64,000 bases of DNA from Xiphias gladius (Eukaryota; Chordata; Actinopteri; Istiophoriformes; Xiphiidae), in the NCBI RefSeq assembly GCF_016859285.1, contig NC_053422.1:23139001-23203000 (forward strand), given 5' to 3'. Both the position numbers and the translations under genes were made by a program. Below are positions 1 through 11,479 of this stretch, in pieces (positions within the stretch are counted from its first letter, which is position 1; the number at the start of each line of letters is the position of its first letter). Below the pieces are notes generated by a model. That model saw only the letters and a program-made list of their open reading frames with translations, was not told the origin of the DNA and did no database searches.

Positions 1-739
1 GAGTGAAATTTATGATGAGAAAACATGAATATTCTGAAAACGAAGAGCTTCAAGATCAAAAGAAATGTAGCACACCCAGTCTGCTCCCTCTCACGTAAAA
101 TCAGCTTAAAAAAAATCAGACAGGTTAAGTTGGCACTCGTCTGCTAGACAGTGGAGAAAGCAGAGAAGCACAGGTTTGAGCAATGCACAACAGATGGATG
201 ACATGCTAGTGAGTGTAGACAGTAGAGTTTTAGGGGTAATGTAATGAGATGAACCACTCATATTGAATGAGAAATCTACGATGCCCTCAAAATTCCAGCA
301 TGATTATATACAAGAGTAAAAAAGGTCAGGATCTGCACTCTCTTATGTAGAAGCCTTTATAAACACAAACACGCACAGTCTGACATAACTGAGACATAAG
401 GTCAATCAGTGTGCTACTATTAGGTTTGTTTTCTCAATAGAACCAAAATGTATCATCTTCCCACATTTTTTACCATCCAGATACAAAGACACTAAAGATA
501 CAAAGACAGAAATTACGGACAAAGGTATATTGAATAGGTATGCAGCAACCCTACCAAATGAGGCAAACAGCTGGTGGATTAATCAGTTAGGGAACTGACA
601 AAACAATATCCAACTATTTAAATATTCACACAACTGTTAAAGCAGGTAACAGGTTTTGGTTCCTGTGGCCACCTAACTCAAGTCCAATACTGACTCTCTC
701 ATTCACTCTCCACTACTCCTGTAGGAAATATCTGGCTCT
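1..739. other. Gene-free AT-rich DNA
   Basis: No exon with matching splice sites and coding similarity was seen on either strand. The stretch is simple AT-rich sequence without a repeat I can name. Confidence 0.4.
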
Positions 740-764
740 TTAGCTGATAAATGCTTTGCCATGT

Positions 765-1065
765 TTACTACTTAGTTGCTGACACTTTGTCATTTGGTGC
801 TGGGCGGGCGGTGTGCAGGGGAGGCTCTGGTGGGAAACAACGGTGATGAGAGCGGTGAGGGTGAACCACAACACTAAGGCTGCGGGCCATACAACCAGAG
901 CAGTGATCGGAAGGGTGCTTAAAAAGCTGTGTACAGCTGATTGGAGCCACAGAGTCGGGTAATAATTACCTGTAGGTCTGTCACCATGAGCGACCGCTTT
1001 CACATGACACATAGTGATTTCATCCATTGTTACTATAACATTCTTGATTGGCGCAGCTTCATTAT
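765..1065 (+). repeat. Dispersed repeat, family A, copy 1
   Basis: This is about 300 bp of a dispersed element seen four times in the window (also near 28735, 33640 and 48036). Shared blocks are a 'gctaactttgtc' start, 'ggtgctgggc', a 'gatgagagcggtgagggtgaa' block, 'cagagtcgggtaataatt', and a 'ctgtgggttcgtcac'-like segment followed by 'catccattgtt'. The copies are diverged and carry no conserved reading frame, so it looks like a non-autonomous element. The short open frames across it are not genes. Confidence 0.6.
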
Positions 1066-4000
1066 GCAAGTGGAGTCTGTCTCTTTTCTGGCATCAGTCA
1101 CAGCACATCCAATCCAGGCGTGTTGCTCTTCTCTTCAAGTGGTAAAATGAACTCAGCTCCAAGTCTTTGGCCAAGGAATCTAAATACACCCCTGTGGAGG
1201 GAGATTTATGACCTCCCCCCATTTCAGTGTATGAAACACCTGGCCGCTCCCAAAGATCAACGGGAAGAGTTTTTCAAAACACAACTATTTAATGACTCTG
1301 TGTACGAGTGTGTATGGATTTCTCAACGCTGACATGATGAAACAGATCCAAGTGCATTACGCAATTCTCCATGATATTTGTATATGTACGTGTGTGTGTG
1401 TATAGATGTGTATATGCATGTATCAATCATACAGCTTTCTGTTTATAGAGCCAAGAGGAATGTCGGTCAGTTTCCCTTCGAAGAAAAAAAACGGGAATGT
1501 TGGTATTTCCTGAAATGGCTCTGAGTCTGGACCCACTGAGAGAGAGAGAGAGAGAGAGAGAGATCAAGAGGGTGACAGTTTCTAACTTTGATAAAACACA
1601 CACAGCAAGGCGGAGGCCAGTGAGAGTTTCAGTCCATCAAAATTAAACAAGTCGTAAAGCTCTGCTATTAGATACCATGTTTTATTCCCCAAACATATTT
1701 GGCTAGCTTGCCTTCATCTAAAAGGGTAATCTGATGTTGTTTCTGGTTATAGTCCAGCAGTTAGTCATGTGACTTAAAAAAGATCAGAAATCAAAATCCA
1801 AATATTCAATATAATGTTCCGAGCATCTCCGCAAAGTACGACTTGAAAGGATGACTGAAATGTTGTAAAGTTTACATAGGTATTTTCAGTCCCTCTGGCT
1901 GATTGGACCTCTGCTGTTGTGTGCAGGGACTTTCATAAATATAAAAGCTTTACAAGAGAAATAAGGTTAAGATAAAACACGTTACAAACAACTTTATATA
2001 TTTCTTGTAAACCTTTTCATACATTGAAAGTATACATTGTATTTCATAAAAAATATTTTTTGAAAAAAAGATTGTGAAAAAAATGGTAACTGTTTTGGAT
2101 ACCTTGTATCCAATAATTAGTCAATTAAACAGAAAATTAATCAGCAATTTTCAACAACAATCATTTAAACAATCAAAAAATGCCAAATATGCACTGGTTA
2201 CATCTTAAATGTGAGGAATTTCTGCTTTTTTAATCTTTGTAAATTGAATATCTTTACCTATTTGATGTCTTCAAACAGGACATGCTCTCAGAAGTCGTGA
2301 TGGCTGTTTTTCACTAGTTTTTGTGTGTGTGTCTTTTAAAATCTCAGTCATATTATCTTTCATTTGGACAATTGTGAGGGAAGACATCAGAAATAAGCTG
2401 CTGACATTTTCGATTGGCCAGTGCAATGCGTTGTTGGATGATGCATTGTGTCGTGCTAATGTGTTGAGCAATGTCCTTTATTTTTTGCTGGACAATTCAG
2501 GGCCCTCTTGTGCTTGTGCGGTGCTTATACCTGTCTTACCATACCCTATGATAGATGTAATATAGTTTATAAAGACACCAGAAACAACCTCAGATAAAAC
2601 CCTCACGAGAACAAGAGCCAACACATGGGGAGTAAAGCGTGGTATTTTGGAAAAGAGCTCTGCAAAGTTTTTAATTTTGGTAGATTTGTTGCTCACCAAC
2701 ACCAGAGCAACCTCCACCGAGCTGAAATTCAATTTGGATTTCTGGACTTGTGGTCAACCAAGAGGCCCTGCTTTTCTTCCCCCTCATCCTCTTTCTGTAT
2801 TCCTTCCATCCCCTTCCTCATCTCCAGTCCTCTTTTCCCTCTGCTGGCCGAGTTCCTCTCGCTCACCCCTGCAGTGCAACGCCTTTTCCTTCTCCTCTGT
2901 TTTGTGGTTTCTCTCCGTCTCCTATTCTCTCCATTACAACATGCACAGGCTGATCCAGATCTCTCTGTGTCTCTGTGCAGAGGAGGAGGGGAGTCGGTCT
3001 GTAGCTCTGAATTCCACCTCACATCTGGAAACCATCTTCTCTCTCTGTTTTTGCCAATCTCTCGCCCCCTTTCTCTGTCGCTCTATGTTGTAATGTAAAT
3101 AGCCCTGTAATCATACTCCTGCCTTGAGCCTGCCACATTGGGAAGTGTGTGTGTGTGTGTGTGTGTGTTGACACAACAGGACGCACACGCGCAGTTGATT
3201 CGAAGAGTTTAACTTAATGGACGACAACCTAATAACTTGAAACTGAGGCTTTTATAGAGCATCAACACATGAGTGATGCATCTCATTGCTCCGTTGTGAC
3301 TTTTATAAAATTTCAATGAGCAGACTAAATGTATGCTGCAACAATTTTTCTCTTGTTGGCTCGTTTTCTGAATATTTCACATACTGTGGGGTCAGATTTG
3401 ACAAAATATGGGGCATGGTGCTCACTGCTGTGTTTCGCGTCAGCAGGATTCTCCTTAGGCTTGAAGTGGGCATGGTTGAAGTTTGATGGTAATGGACGGT
3501 CAAAAGACCTTAAAACATATGCGTTCTTGTATATGTGCAGATGTGATTTCATTTCATGAGCTAAGTTCAACCTGACAAATTCATAAAAAATTCAGTAAGT
3601 TAACTCTGTTTGAAAGGCTGCAGGAACAAACCACAGCTGCTCAAAATCTGATATGCAAAAGACAGCAAAGAACATCCAGATGTCACGACGGCTTTCATCT
3701 GTTCATCCACGTATTTTCAATTCCGTACCTTTGACCACAGATGAAACAAACAAAATACTGCAAAATTCTTGGAAAACCACTGCATTAATGCTGCAGGCAA
3801 AAGGGCAAAAATACTCAACTTATGGGCCTAAATCGTCAGCTGGAGCTGCAGGAGAGTGAAACTTCTTCCACACACGCAGGAAGTTCTAAATCAAAACTTT
3901 TGCAAACCGAAAATCCAAAAGTCAGTACTGAGGGAGGCTTTCGTCCACAGACATTTGGACTTAAAATCAAAAATTTAACTTCTTATCATCTCTATCCCCA

Positions 4001-4392
4001 CAAGAAATTAAAAGGTAGAGTTGCATTACACTTCCGTCCAACAAATATACGCTCATTCTTCCTTTCATGCCAACGGGCACCTGCACGATGGACAAATTCA
4101 AGCGTGCATTTCCAGACAGTTCAAGGTCCAGGTTTAAATGTACGAACGCCTACACTTACCAAGTCCTCCAATTATAAAAGGAGTCCTCCAGCAATTAAAG
4201 CAGCAGAGGCCGAGATATCCTGACTTTTAGTTCCCGGTGTGGGTTGATCTCCAAAAACACTAGTTCCTACATTACCCATAATGCAACCAACAACATAATT
4301 TGCTTTGTGAAATGCCCTCTAGAGTGGAGTGCTCCTTTAATACTCAGCAGGAAAAAGTACAAGACTGAACAATCATAGTTTCAATTGTTTGT

Positions 4393-4393
<1 letters not shown>

Positions 4394-4436
<43 letters not shown>
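4394..4436 (+). repeat. (TAA)n microsatellite
   Basis: This is an uninterrupted trinucleotide run of about 14 units. Confidence 0.95.
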
Positions 4437-4437
<1 letters not shown>

Positions 4438-4909
4438 CAGTAGAATCTACTGATATACTGAGTTTCTAGAAATTAGTTTTTGATGCATTTTGTTTTATGG
4501 TATAAAATCGACACAAAATTGTTTTTTGCAGACTTAGATGTACCTGATGGCAGCTGAAGCAAACAAAAGCAAGTCCGCATGTGATTGCTTCAGTCCCTCC
4601 CTTAGGACTGTCAATAGCAAGACTCAACTTTCACTCAGGCTGGGGAAAAAAAAAAAAATAGATAGATAAAAAAAAGAACAAACACTCACAAGCTGCAGAG
4701 ACCATTCAGAACACACTGAGCAGGACATGGCCGCAGCAACAAGTCTGATTGTCTAATTATGTATCAGTGAATCATCATGATAGGATTTCCTCGCAGAGAG
4801 GAACAGTGAACAGGACGTCTCTGTAAAACCCCTGAGGGTTTGTTCAATGACCCAGTGACACATGACCTGATCAGCCCTCTAATCAGCATGCCTCTGACAG
4901 TTGACGGGT

Positions 4910-4912
<3 letters not shown>

Positions 4913-4973
<61 letters not shown>
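4913..4973 (+). repeat. (CA)n microsatellite
   Basis: This is a long, pure CA dinucleotide run of about 30 units. Confidence 0.95.
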
Positions 4974-4976
<3 letters not shown>

Positions 4977-5350
4977 GCATATTTATCAAGCTTCTCGGTC
5001 AGATTACCAGCACTGATGCCCTTACACTCGTCTATCCTCGTCCAGTGTGAGAACGCTAACTCAATTTACTGCAAATGACTAGTCAAGGTGTGAAGGGACA
5101 GTTTGTTTGGTTTTTTTGTCATTTACAGCACTAAGAAACACTGCAGTCAGAGGTCTACATTGTTCTACAGGATTTCCTCATGAGGATTGGAACAGCAGAT
5201 CAATAGTCCTTCATCCTCACACACTGACAGACAACATGACTCTATTCTGAATCAGTCAGTGTCTGTGTTCGGGATTACGGTGGTTCTCACACAGCGTACG
5301 ACAACTGTTTAATCTGGACCGTCCTTGACCTGCCTCCACCCAACACTGAG

Positions 5351-5354
<4 letters not shown>

Positions 5355-5391
<37 letters not shown>
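5355..5391 (+). repeat. (CA)n microsatellite
   Basis: This is a pure CA run. On the minus strand it lies only a few bases downstream of the candidate splice donor at 5397, so it would be the first part of that intron. Confidence 0.9.
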
Positions 5392-5394
<3 letters not shown>

Positions 5395-5397
5395 CAC

Positions 5398-6318
5398 GGT
5401 GGCAGTGAGTGTTTCTGCCAGATCTCAGAGATCTGACAGCAGTACGGCGTGGTGGAGAATGGCTGTCTGTAAAGAAAACGGCAGAGTATCACTTCAGATT
5501 GAATTCTGAAAGAAAAAATATAGAAGTAGGGACAAGTTTCTACACAATTGGGCTTTCAGGTACTTAGCTATCAGGGAATGCATTTGCAAACAGTGAGCTA
5601 TTGACAGATTAGCCAATATAAACCAGTTTACACAAAATCTACTTGTGGAAATGATTTTAACCTGAAATACTTCTTAATGACCCAAATTCATCCAGAATGA
5701 GTCATAATAAGTAGCAACCTCTGTCTTGAATTAATTTCACTGGGAATGAATCATGTAATGGAAACAGCAATGTTTGTCTAATAGTAGAGTTGATTACTTC
5801 GCTGGCAAAGTTTTGTCTGATCACGACCTAACCCAGCGGGATCCCGTTTCCCCAGCCTTTCACACGGATGTAAAAACTGAACGTCTGATAAAGTGAAAAA
5901 GACACACATCACGTATCAGTTAAGAACTCAAGGAGATGTTTTGAACCAAACTTCACGGACGCCTAAGACGCCCACCTACACTCGCCTCGGCGTGTCCCCA
6001 GCGGGTGACGATCCAAGCGGCAAACACACTTTTCCTCCCTCGGTCGCTCCGGCCGAGGCACAACCCAAAGCGAAGCGTTGCAGGACACTGTATCGACCGC
6101 ATGTATCGATCACCAGAGAAACATCACAGCCCCCCCCCAGCGGTGCCAATGGCTCATCCCGGCGCACAACAAAGCAAAAGTTGACTCCTCACAGTGATGA
6201 AGAGCGCTTGGTTCGTAACGCTCCTGAGGAAAAAAGGCGGCGGGGATACTCACTGTGTCTGCTGAAACTCAAACGGCCTCAGATCGAAGTCATCCCTCAG
6301 AGACTGGAACCAAGACAT
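5398..6318 (-). CDS. Candidate 5' coding exons of an unrecognised gene (minus strand)
   Basis: On the minus strand an ATG at 6318 opens a short frame that begins MSWFQSLRDDFDLRPFEF. It runs to a strong splice donor (CACA then GTGAGT) after 6254, giving 65 coding bases. A second exon, 5466 to 5398, has a good acceptor (a pyrimidine tract then TTTACAG) and a donor (GTGAGAG). Its phase continues the frame with residues such as STTPYCCQISEIWQKH. The first exon sits in a CpG-bearing island (about 5820-6460), as expected for a promoter. I could not find further exons towards base 1, nor recognise the protein. It may be the start of a gene that extends beyond the left edge, or a chance pairing of splice-like sites. 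The long plus-strand frame over the same island (5893-6456) has no protein character I recognise. Confidence 0.35.
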
Positions 6319-6460
6319 CAGCGCTGCTGGTGGACTAATGATTGGATTATTTGGCTCAGTCCCTGCCTTGGAGTCCTCTGCCCTACGGTGCTGCGTTCAC
6401 GCGCGGCTCGGAACGCGCCGTTTGATAGCTCACAAGGGCTTCACGACCGTAGTTGATGTT
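5820..6460. promoter_or_regulatory. CpG-bearing island, possible promoter
   Basis: CpG dinucleotides are clearly denser here than in the flanks (for example the runs near 5960-6070 and 6395-6425). The island covers the candidate minus-strand first exon at 6254-6318. This is an inference from composition only. Confidence 0.4.
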
Positions 6461-6510
6461 GAGTAAGGTTCATTTTTAGCATAAAACCCTAAAAACTATA
6501 AAAAAATAAA

Positions 6511-7461
6511 AAAATAAATAAGTTCAGGTTTATACTCCAGATCCCTGTTCCCAAAATGATATTTTGTGGACCAGAATATTTAATATGAAGTTTGTGACCG
6601 TGGTGTAATATATAGCATCTTGTTTCATTTTGGATGGCATCTGATTATCATAAAAAGTATATCCTGACACCACGGCTATTTATGAGCAGGTTGCTGGACA
6701 CTGAATTCGAGTTGTGATGTTAATCGGCAGATTTTTAGCTATTAAGTGTATCTCTGATCCAATTGTTTTGTGATACATTCACTGTGTATTGCCAATCTAT
6801 ATTTTTTGCAGTCTTTTTTAGCGCCCTTGTGCGCTTAATGAGCAAGTTGTAGCTCCGTAGGGTTCCACCGATCACTCGATGTTGTTCCGGGATATAATGA
6901 TCCATGAGGAACGGTTCCATCATTTTATTTCCCTCACAAGTTTGGTTCTTGTTAATTATTGCTTATTTTTACGAGGGATACCCGAATGCACCATAAACAC
7001 AAGGCGGAGAGCCGCCCAACTGACTTCAGATGAGATAAGAGAATGATGTCCGGTGCAGGAGATGTACTTATCAACGAAGACTTTAATTATGTATCAAGTC
7101 TGAAAAACAAAACAAATCAAAAAAGACCTTTCCCTTTACAGTTAAATATCCAAACTGTTAAAAAACAGCAGCTCTGACCATCACAGTTTCTTTGTTTCTT
7201 AGACCAGACTGTCAACTTCATTGGAGGAGGAGTGTTTATACAGATGTGTAGTTGTGAACCTCTGGCATTATGGGTATCAGTCCAACTAAACATGGTACTT
7301 CAGTTCCAAAAGTGTGTAAACAGACCCGGGTTAAATATTGTTTTGTACAAAATGGTAGTCTAGTGTTTACATGACCTGCAAAACTATAGCATATAACATG
7401 CCATTGCTGCCTTTTTGTAAAGATAAAAGACAAACAGAAACCCCGGTTTATCACCAAAAAT
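6511..7461 (+). repeat. Tandem duplication I, copy 1
   Basis: This unit of about 951 bp is repeated immediately downstream (7463-8434). The two copies differ by only a handful of substitutions (for example near 6574, 6631 and 6707) and by a 20-bp net insertion in copy 2. The unit starts in 'aataaataagttcagg' and ends in 'ggtttatcaccaaaaat'. No terminal inverted repeats were seen at its ends, so it looks like a segmental tandem duplication rather than a transposon. A 73-codon open frame lies on the minus strand in both copies but resembles nothing I know. Confidence 0.85.
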
Positions 7462-7462
7462 T

Positions 7463-8434
7463 AAAAATAAATAAGTTCAGGTTTATACTCCAGATCCCTG
7501 TTCCCAAAATGATATTTTGTGGGCCAGAATATTTAATATGAAGTTTGTGACCGTGGTGTAATATATAGCATCTTGTTTCATCTTGGATGGCATCTGATTA
7601 TCATAAAAAGTATATCCTGACACCACGGCTATTTATGAGCAGGTTGCTGGACACTGAATCCGAGTTGTGATGTTAATCGGCAGATTTGTAGCTATTAAGT
7701 GTATCTCTGATCCAATTGTTTTGTGATACATTCACAAAACAATTGGCAATACATGGGTGTATTGCCAATCTATATTTTTTGCAGTCTTTTTTAGCGCCCT
7801 TGTGCGCTTAATGAGCAAGTTGTAGCTCCGTAGGGTTCCACCGATCACTCGATGTTGTTCCGGGATATAATGATCCATGAGGAACGGTTCCATCATCTTA
7901 TTTCCCTCACAAGTTTGGTTCTTGTTAATTATTGCTTATTTTTACGAGGGATACCCGAATGCACCATAAACACAAGGCGGAGAGCCGCCCAACTGACTTC
8001 AGATGAGATAAGAGAATGATGTCCGGTGCAGGAGATGTACTTATCAACGAAGACTTTAATTATGTATCAAGTCTGAAAAACAAAACAAATCAAAAAAGAC
8101 CTTTCCCTTTACAGTTAAATATCCAAACTGTTAAAAAACAGCAGCTCTGACCATCACAGTTTCTTTGTTTCTTAGACCAGACTGTCAACTTCATTGGAGG
8201 AGGAGTGTTTATACAGATGTGTAGTTGTGAACCTCTGGCATTATGGGTATCAGTCCAACTAAACATGGTACTTCAGTTCCAAAAGTGTGTAAACAGACCC
8301 GGGTTAAATATTGTTTTGTACAAAATGGTAGTCTAGTGTTTACATGACCTGCAAAACTATAGCATATAACATGCCATTGCTGCCTTTTTGTAAAGATAAA
8401 AGACAAACAGAAACCCCGGTTTATCACCAAAAAT
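7463..8434 (+). repeat. Tandem duplication I, copy 2 (with templated insertion)
   Basis: This is the second copy of the ~0.95-kb unit, near-identical to copy 1. Compared with copy 1, two bases are replaced by 22 at about 7736-7757. The inserted bases are inverted copies of flanking sequence and create two perfect hairpins (see the separate entry). Confidence 0.85.
7712..7769. repeat. Pair of overlapping perfect inverted repeats
   Basis: Arms 7712-7725 and 7733-7746 are perfect 14-bp inverted repeats around a 7-nt loop. Arms 7742-7753 and 7758-7769 are perfect 12-bp inverted repeats around a 4-nt loop. Copy 1 of the duplication lacks both right/left partners because it lacks the insertion. 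Confidence 0.9.
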
Positions 8435-9259
8435 AAAAATGGAATTGTGTGTTTGAATTAAGATAATTTCACAGTAAAAAAGTTGGATCCTTTTAGGATT
8501 AATGCTGCCATCTAGTGGTGTGACTTAATGTTTTTGTACCTACTTTATCTTCACATGATCTTGAATATGAAACTTTATATGGTGAATTGCTTCTGTGTTT
8601 GAAAGGAGCTATACAAATAAACATGCCTCGCCTTAAATGGCATTGTCTGCCACTTGTTTACCTTAGAAAAATCACCCAATGCGGTGGTTTCATTGTGTCC
8701 TATGCAGCTGTACCCGTTTCAAATATTCAAAACAAGTGACAAAGGCAACAGGCTGAGTAGAAAAAAATTATCACTCTTTAATTCAATCAGCAACATTCAT
8801 TTAACGTATAGAAAACATATAAAAACATTAGACAACACTGAGCATAGTTTGAAAAATCTTTTATCCACTAATTTGTCAGATTTACTCCTACCTTCTCTCC
8901 TGTCCATATAAAGAAAGCAGGAATAATATAAAAATGATTAAATGGTGGGGAAATCAGACTGAAACATGTACAAATGATGTATCCAAGTATGTATAAAATA
9001 TGCATAAAATGTTGCCGATCGTTAATTAGTTGAGGTTTGAAATTCTCCAATACCTAGACTGTATGTTGTGTAACCTTAGAAATTACATCTGTGAACAACA
9101 CTGATAGAAAAATCTTTAAAAGGAGAAAATATTCATAGCCAAACCACCAACTTGTACAGCTAGGTATTGATTAGTGGATGCAGCTAAGTGGCACTGTTGC
9201 TGCACAGTGTGGATCGAAATCTACTGATGGGGGGAATAAGTGCATGTGCGCACAGTACA
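8435..9259. other. Gene-free DNA and presumed dcps 3' UTR
   Basis: No coding exon was seen. On the minus strand, downstream of the dcps stop, an ATTAAA-type signal occurs at 8778-8783. I found no canonical AATAAA close to the stop, so the 3' end of the dcps transcript is not fixed by the sequence. Confidence 0.35.
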
Positions 9260-11479
9260 TTACAGTCTCCCTGCCTCCTTGAACTTGCTGAGCAGTCCGT
9301 CGTCTGCCCTCAGGGGGAAGTACAGTGTCCGGTTTTCGTAGTAGTGGGGGTCAGACTGGAGGTTCTGGATGACGTCCGCGAGGAGGTGGGCGCGCTCCAC
9401 GCCACAGCCCGGAGCCTCGTAGCCCAGCTTGGTGAAGTGGACGTGGAGGTGGTAGTAGGACGGCTGGTAGTGCAGATAGACTCTCAGCTTGCTAGCTGGG
9501 AGGTTGTAGCGCTGCAGGATGGCCTCCTAAGTCACAATGAAACAGGTATTATCAATCTCTTTGTATTGTTTATCATTATGGATATATCCAGGGACCTCAT
9601 GGATGGTGGAAATGGAAATGGAAAGTACCACCTCACATAACTGGTTTGAGATGATGATAACAAGGCTCACAGGAGATTTTAATGGCAGCTGAGCGAAGAG
9701 GAGGACGTTTCGGGTTTGTCCTCTCCAACAAGTCTCCCCCAGATAAAACCCAGGCACAACTGTAATCTCACCTTTCCTTTCTGGAGGATGTTCTGCAGCA
9801 GCGGAATATGCTCTGACCTCAGGTCTCTCAGGCTCCTGTTGTTCCTCTGATGTACTATGGCAATCAGGTACAAATCATCAACCTGCATGAGGAAGGCAGA
9901 TAAGGTTATACTGTTCAGCCCAGTGGCCTAAGTATGGCTCCCAGTAACCCTCTTCTGTCTCATTCTTGCAGTATTATACTTCTAACGTGGTCAGATATGG
10001 AGTCGTCGCTTATTGCCACATGGAATTTTATCACGTTTTGTTACCACAGAAACAGACCGCTGTAATATACGGCTGCAGCACTAATTAGCCTTTGTGCACA
10101 AGTCTTCCAGTAGCGTTAAAAGACCATACCTCTCAATGGCGCAGGAAGGGAGAATGCTGTTTGCGTCGCCATGAAAATGTTGCCAGGTAAGACCTTCTGA
10201 GATCTTTTAATGAAAAATTCTATCAGGTGGAGGGGCAGGAAATCCCCATGCTGATAACTGCCCAGCCCTAGTTATAACAACATGTATAAGGTCTAAAGTT
10301 CCTGGTCTCTCACCTGTTTTTGGTCCCATTTGAAATCGGGGAGGAGGACAAAGCCGACCTCCGGGTCCGGATCTTCGTAAACTATCCTCTCAGCCTCTGC
10401 CTTCTTCTCCAGGATGTTGTATACCCACTGAAGGGTGAAAGTGGTGGCAAAAACACTGATACTGTTGTACATTCCAATGTGTATATTGTATCAGAAGAGG
10501 TGATTTCAACGACACTGACCTGCACGCTGAAACTCTGCTTCTGGATGTATGGCAGAGTGATGGACTGATAGTCCTCCCCCGTCTCCTCCACCAGAAAACT
10601 CTCCTGACGCTGGTATTTCTTTACATGCTTCTCTGTGGCTGGACACACCACTGTGGTCTTAATCTCTGCAAAACAGAAACAAAGAGCCTGTCTAACTTCC
10701 CTCTAGCCGGCCAAAGCGGCTGCTGGATTGACAAATCATTTATTTGGGACCATACCATTGAGATGAGGAGGGGCCTGCAGCCGATACGTGCTGTAGATGT
10801 CGTTGCTCATCTCCAGCTTCAGCCTGGAACCACTGAGGATCTCAGCCAGGGTGTCTTCTCTGATGGGAGTCTTCTCCAGAATGACCACAGCATCCTGGTC
10901 GGCAATCTGAAGATGACAGATTCAACAGTTTCATTTTTGCCTGGGCTGATAAGGAGACTGGTTTTCCAAAATAAATATATGAATAAATGAATGCACAACT
11001 GTCCTTTCCTAATCCTACCGCTGTCGTACTCATTTGTATAAAATCAATCTTTACAATAATGCACTAGTAGGCGGACTATTATTTTGAAATATCAAACCGG
11101 AAGATTATATTTTTCTTTTTCAAAACGAACTCACGCCACTTTGAATGGATATAACAATAAAATGCTTTCCATCGTCTCCTTTCCCTTGCCCTTAACACCT
11201 TAAACATAGTTAGACTTAGCCAAATACCTTCTATCAGCAAAGTAAAGTTAGCTACTTTTACAACAACCGTACCTGTCCATGGATAAAGATGTTCTTTTCC
11301 CGGGCAGAATCACTCAAGACGTTGGTTGTTTTAAACCCAGACAGAATATTCTCGGATTCAGATTCCTTTCCGGCCTCTCCTGGACTATTCTCATTATCAG
11401 CTTTCGCCCGCTTGACTTTCGGGGATAATTCATCAGTTCCAACACTATCTGGTTCACGTTTAGCCGCGGCGTCTGCCAT
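9260..11479 (-). CDS. dcps: Scavenger mRNA decapping enzyme DcpS
   Basis: DcpS hydrolyses the cap left after 3'-to-5' mRNA decay, releasing m7GMP. It is a homodimeric HIT-family pyrophosphatase found in nucleus and cytoplasm. Coding exons on the minus strand are 11479-11273, 10906-10756, 10665-10520, 10427-10314, 9882-9772 and 9526-9260. All introns are GT-AG and all phases join, giving about 331 aa (human is about 337). Family landmarks are visible: 'AVVILEKTP' and 'SNDIYSTY' in exon 2, 'CPATEKH' in exon 3, '[12 protein letters not shown]' in exon 5, and the HIT triad 'YYHLHVHF' in exon 6 (His 269, 271 and 273, the middle one being the expected nucleophile). I chose the ATG at 11479 because MADAA matches the family start. 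An in-frame ATG at 11551 would add 24 residues. The gene is complete and intact, and starts about 1 kb from ids on the opposite strand. Confidence 0.96.

Larger units (their letters stand above)
1066..5397. other. Gene-free interval with microsatellites
   Basis: No coding exon could be supported. The interval holds an AG run at 1541-1561, a pyrimidine-rich tract at 2760-3080 that keeps several frames open without protein similarity, a GT run near 3147-3168, a TAA run, and two long CA runs. The 4230-4340 segment resembles a short dispersed fish repeat, but I could not delimit it. Confidence 0.4.

Noticed and set aside
740-1069. 109-codon minus-strand open frame
   Set aside because: It covers dispersed repeat family A; other copies of the repeat do not keep the frame.
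2625-3098. Overlapping 148-157-codon frames
   Set aside because: They come from a pyrimidine-rich tract that is low in stops; low-complexity Ser/Pro/Phe/Leu composition and no splice or domain support.
5893-6456. 187-codon plus-strand open frame
   Set aside because: It lies in the CpG-bearing island where stops are rare, is Arg/Pro/Thr-rich without a domain, and better evidence (splice donor, phase) favours the minus strand.
7236-8430. Identical 73-codon frames at 7236-7457 and 8209-8430
   Set aside because: They are identical only because of the tandem duplication; no protein similarity or conservation signal supports coding.
9188-9640. 150-codon plus-strand frame
   Set aside because: It is the shadow of the last dcps exon on the opposite strand.
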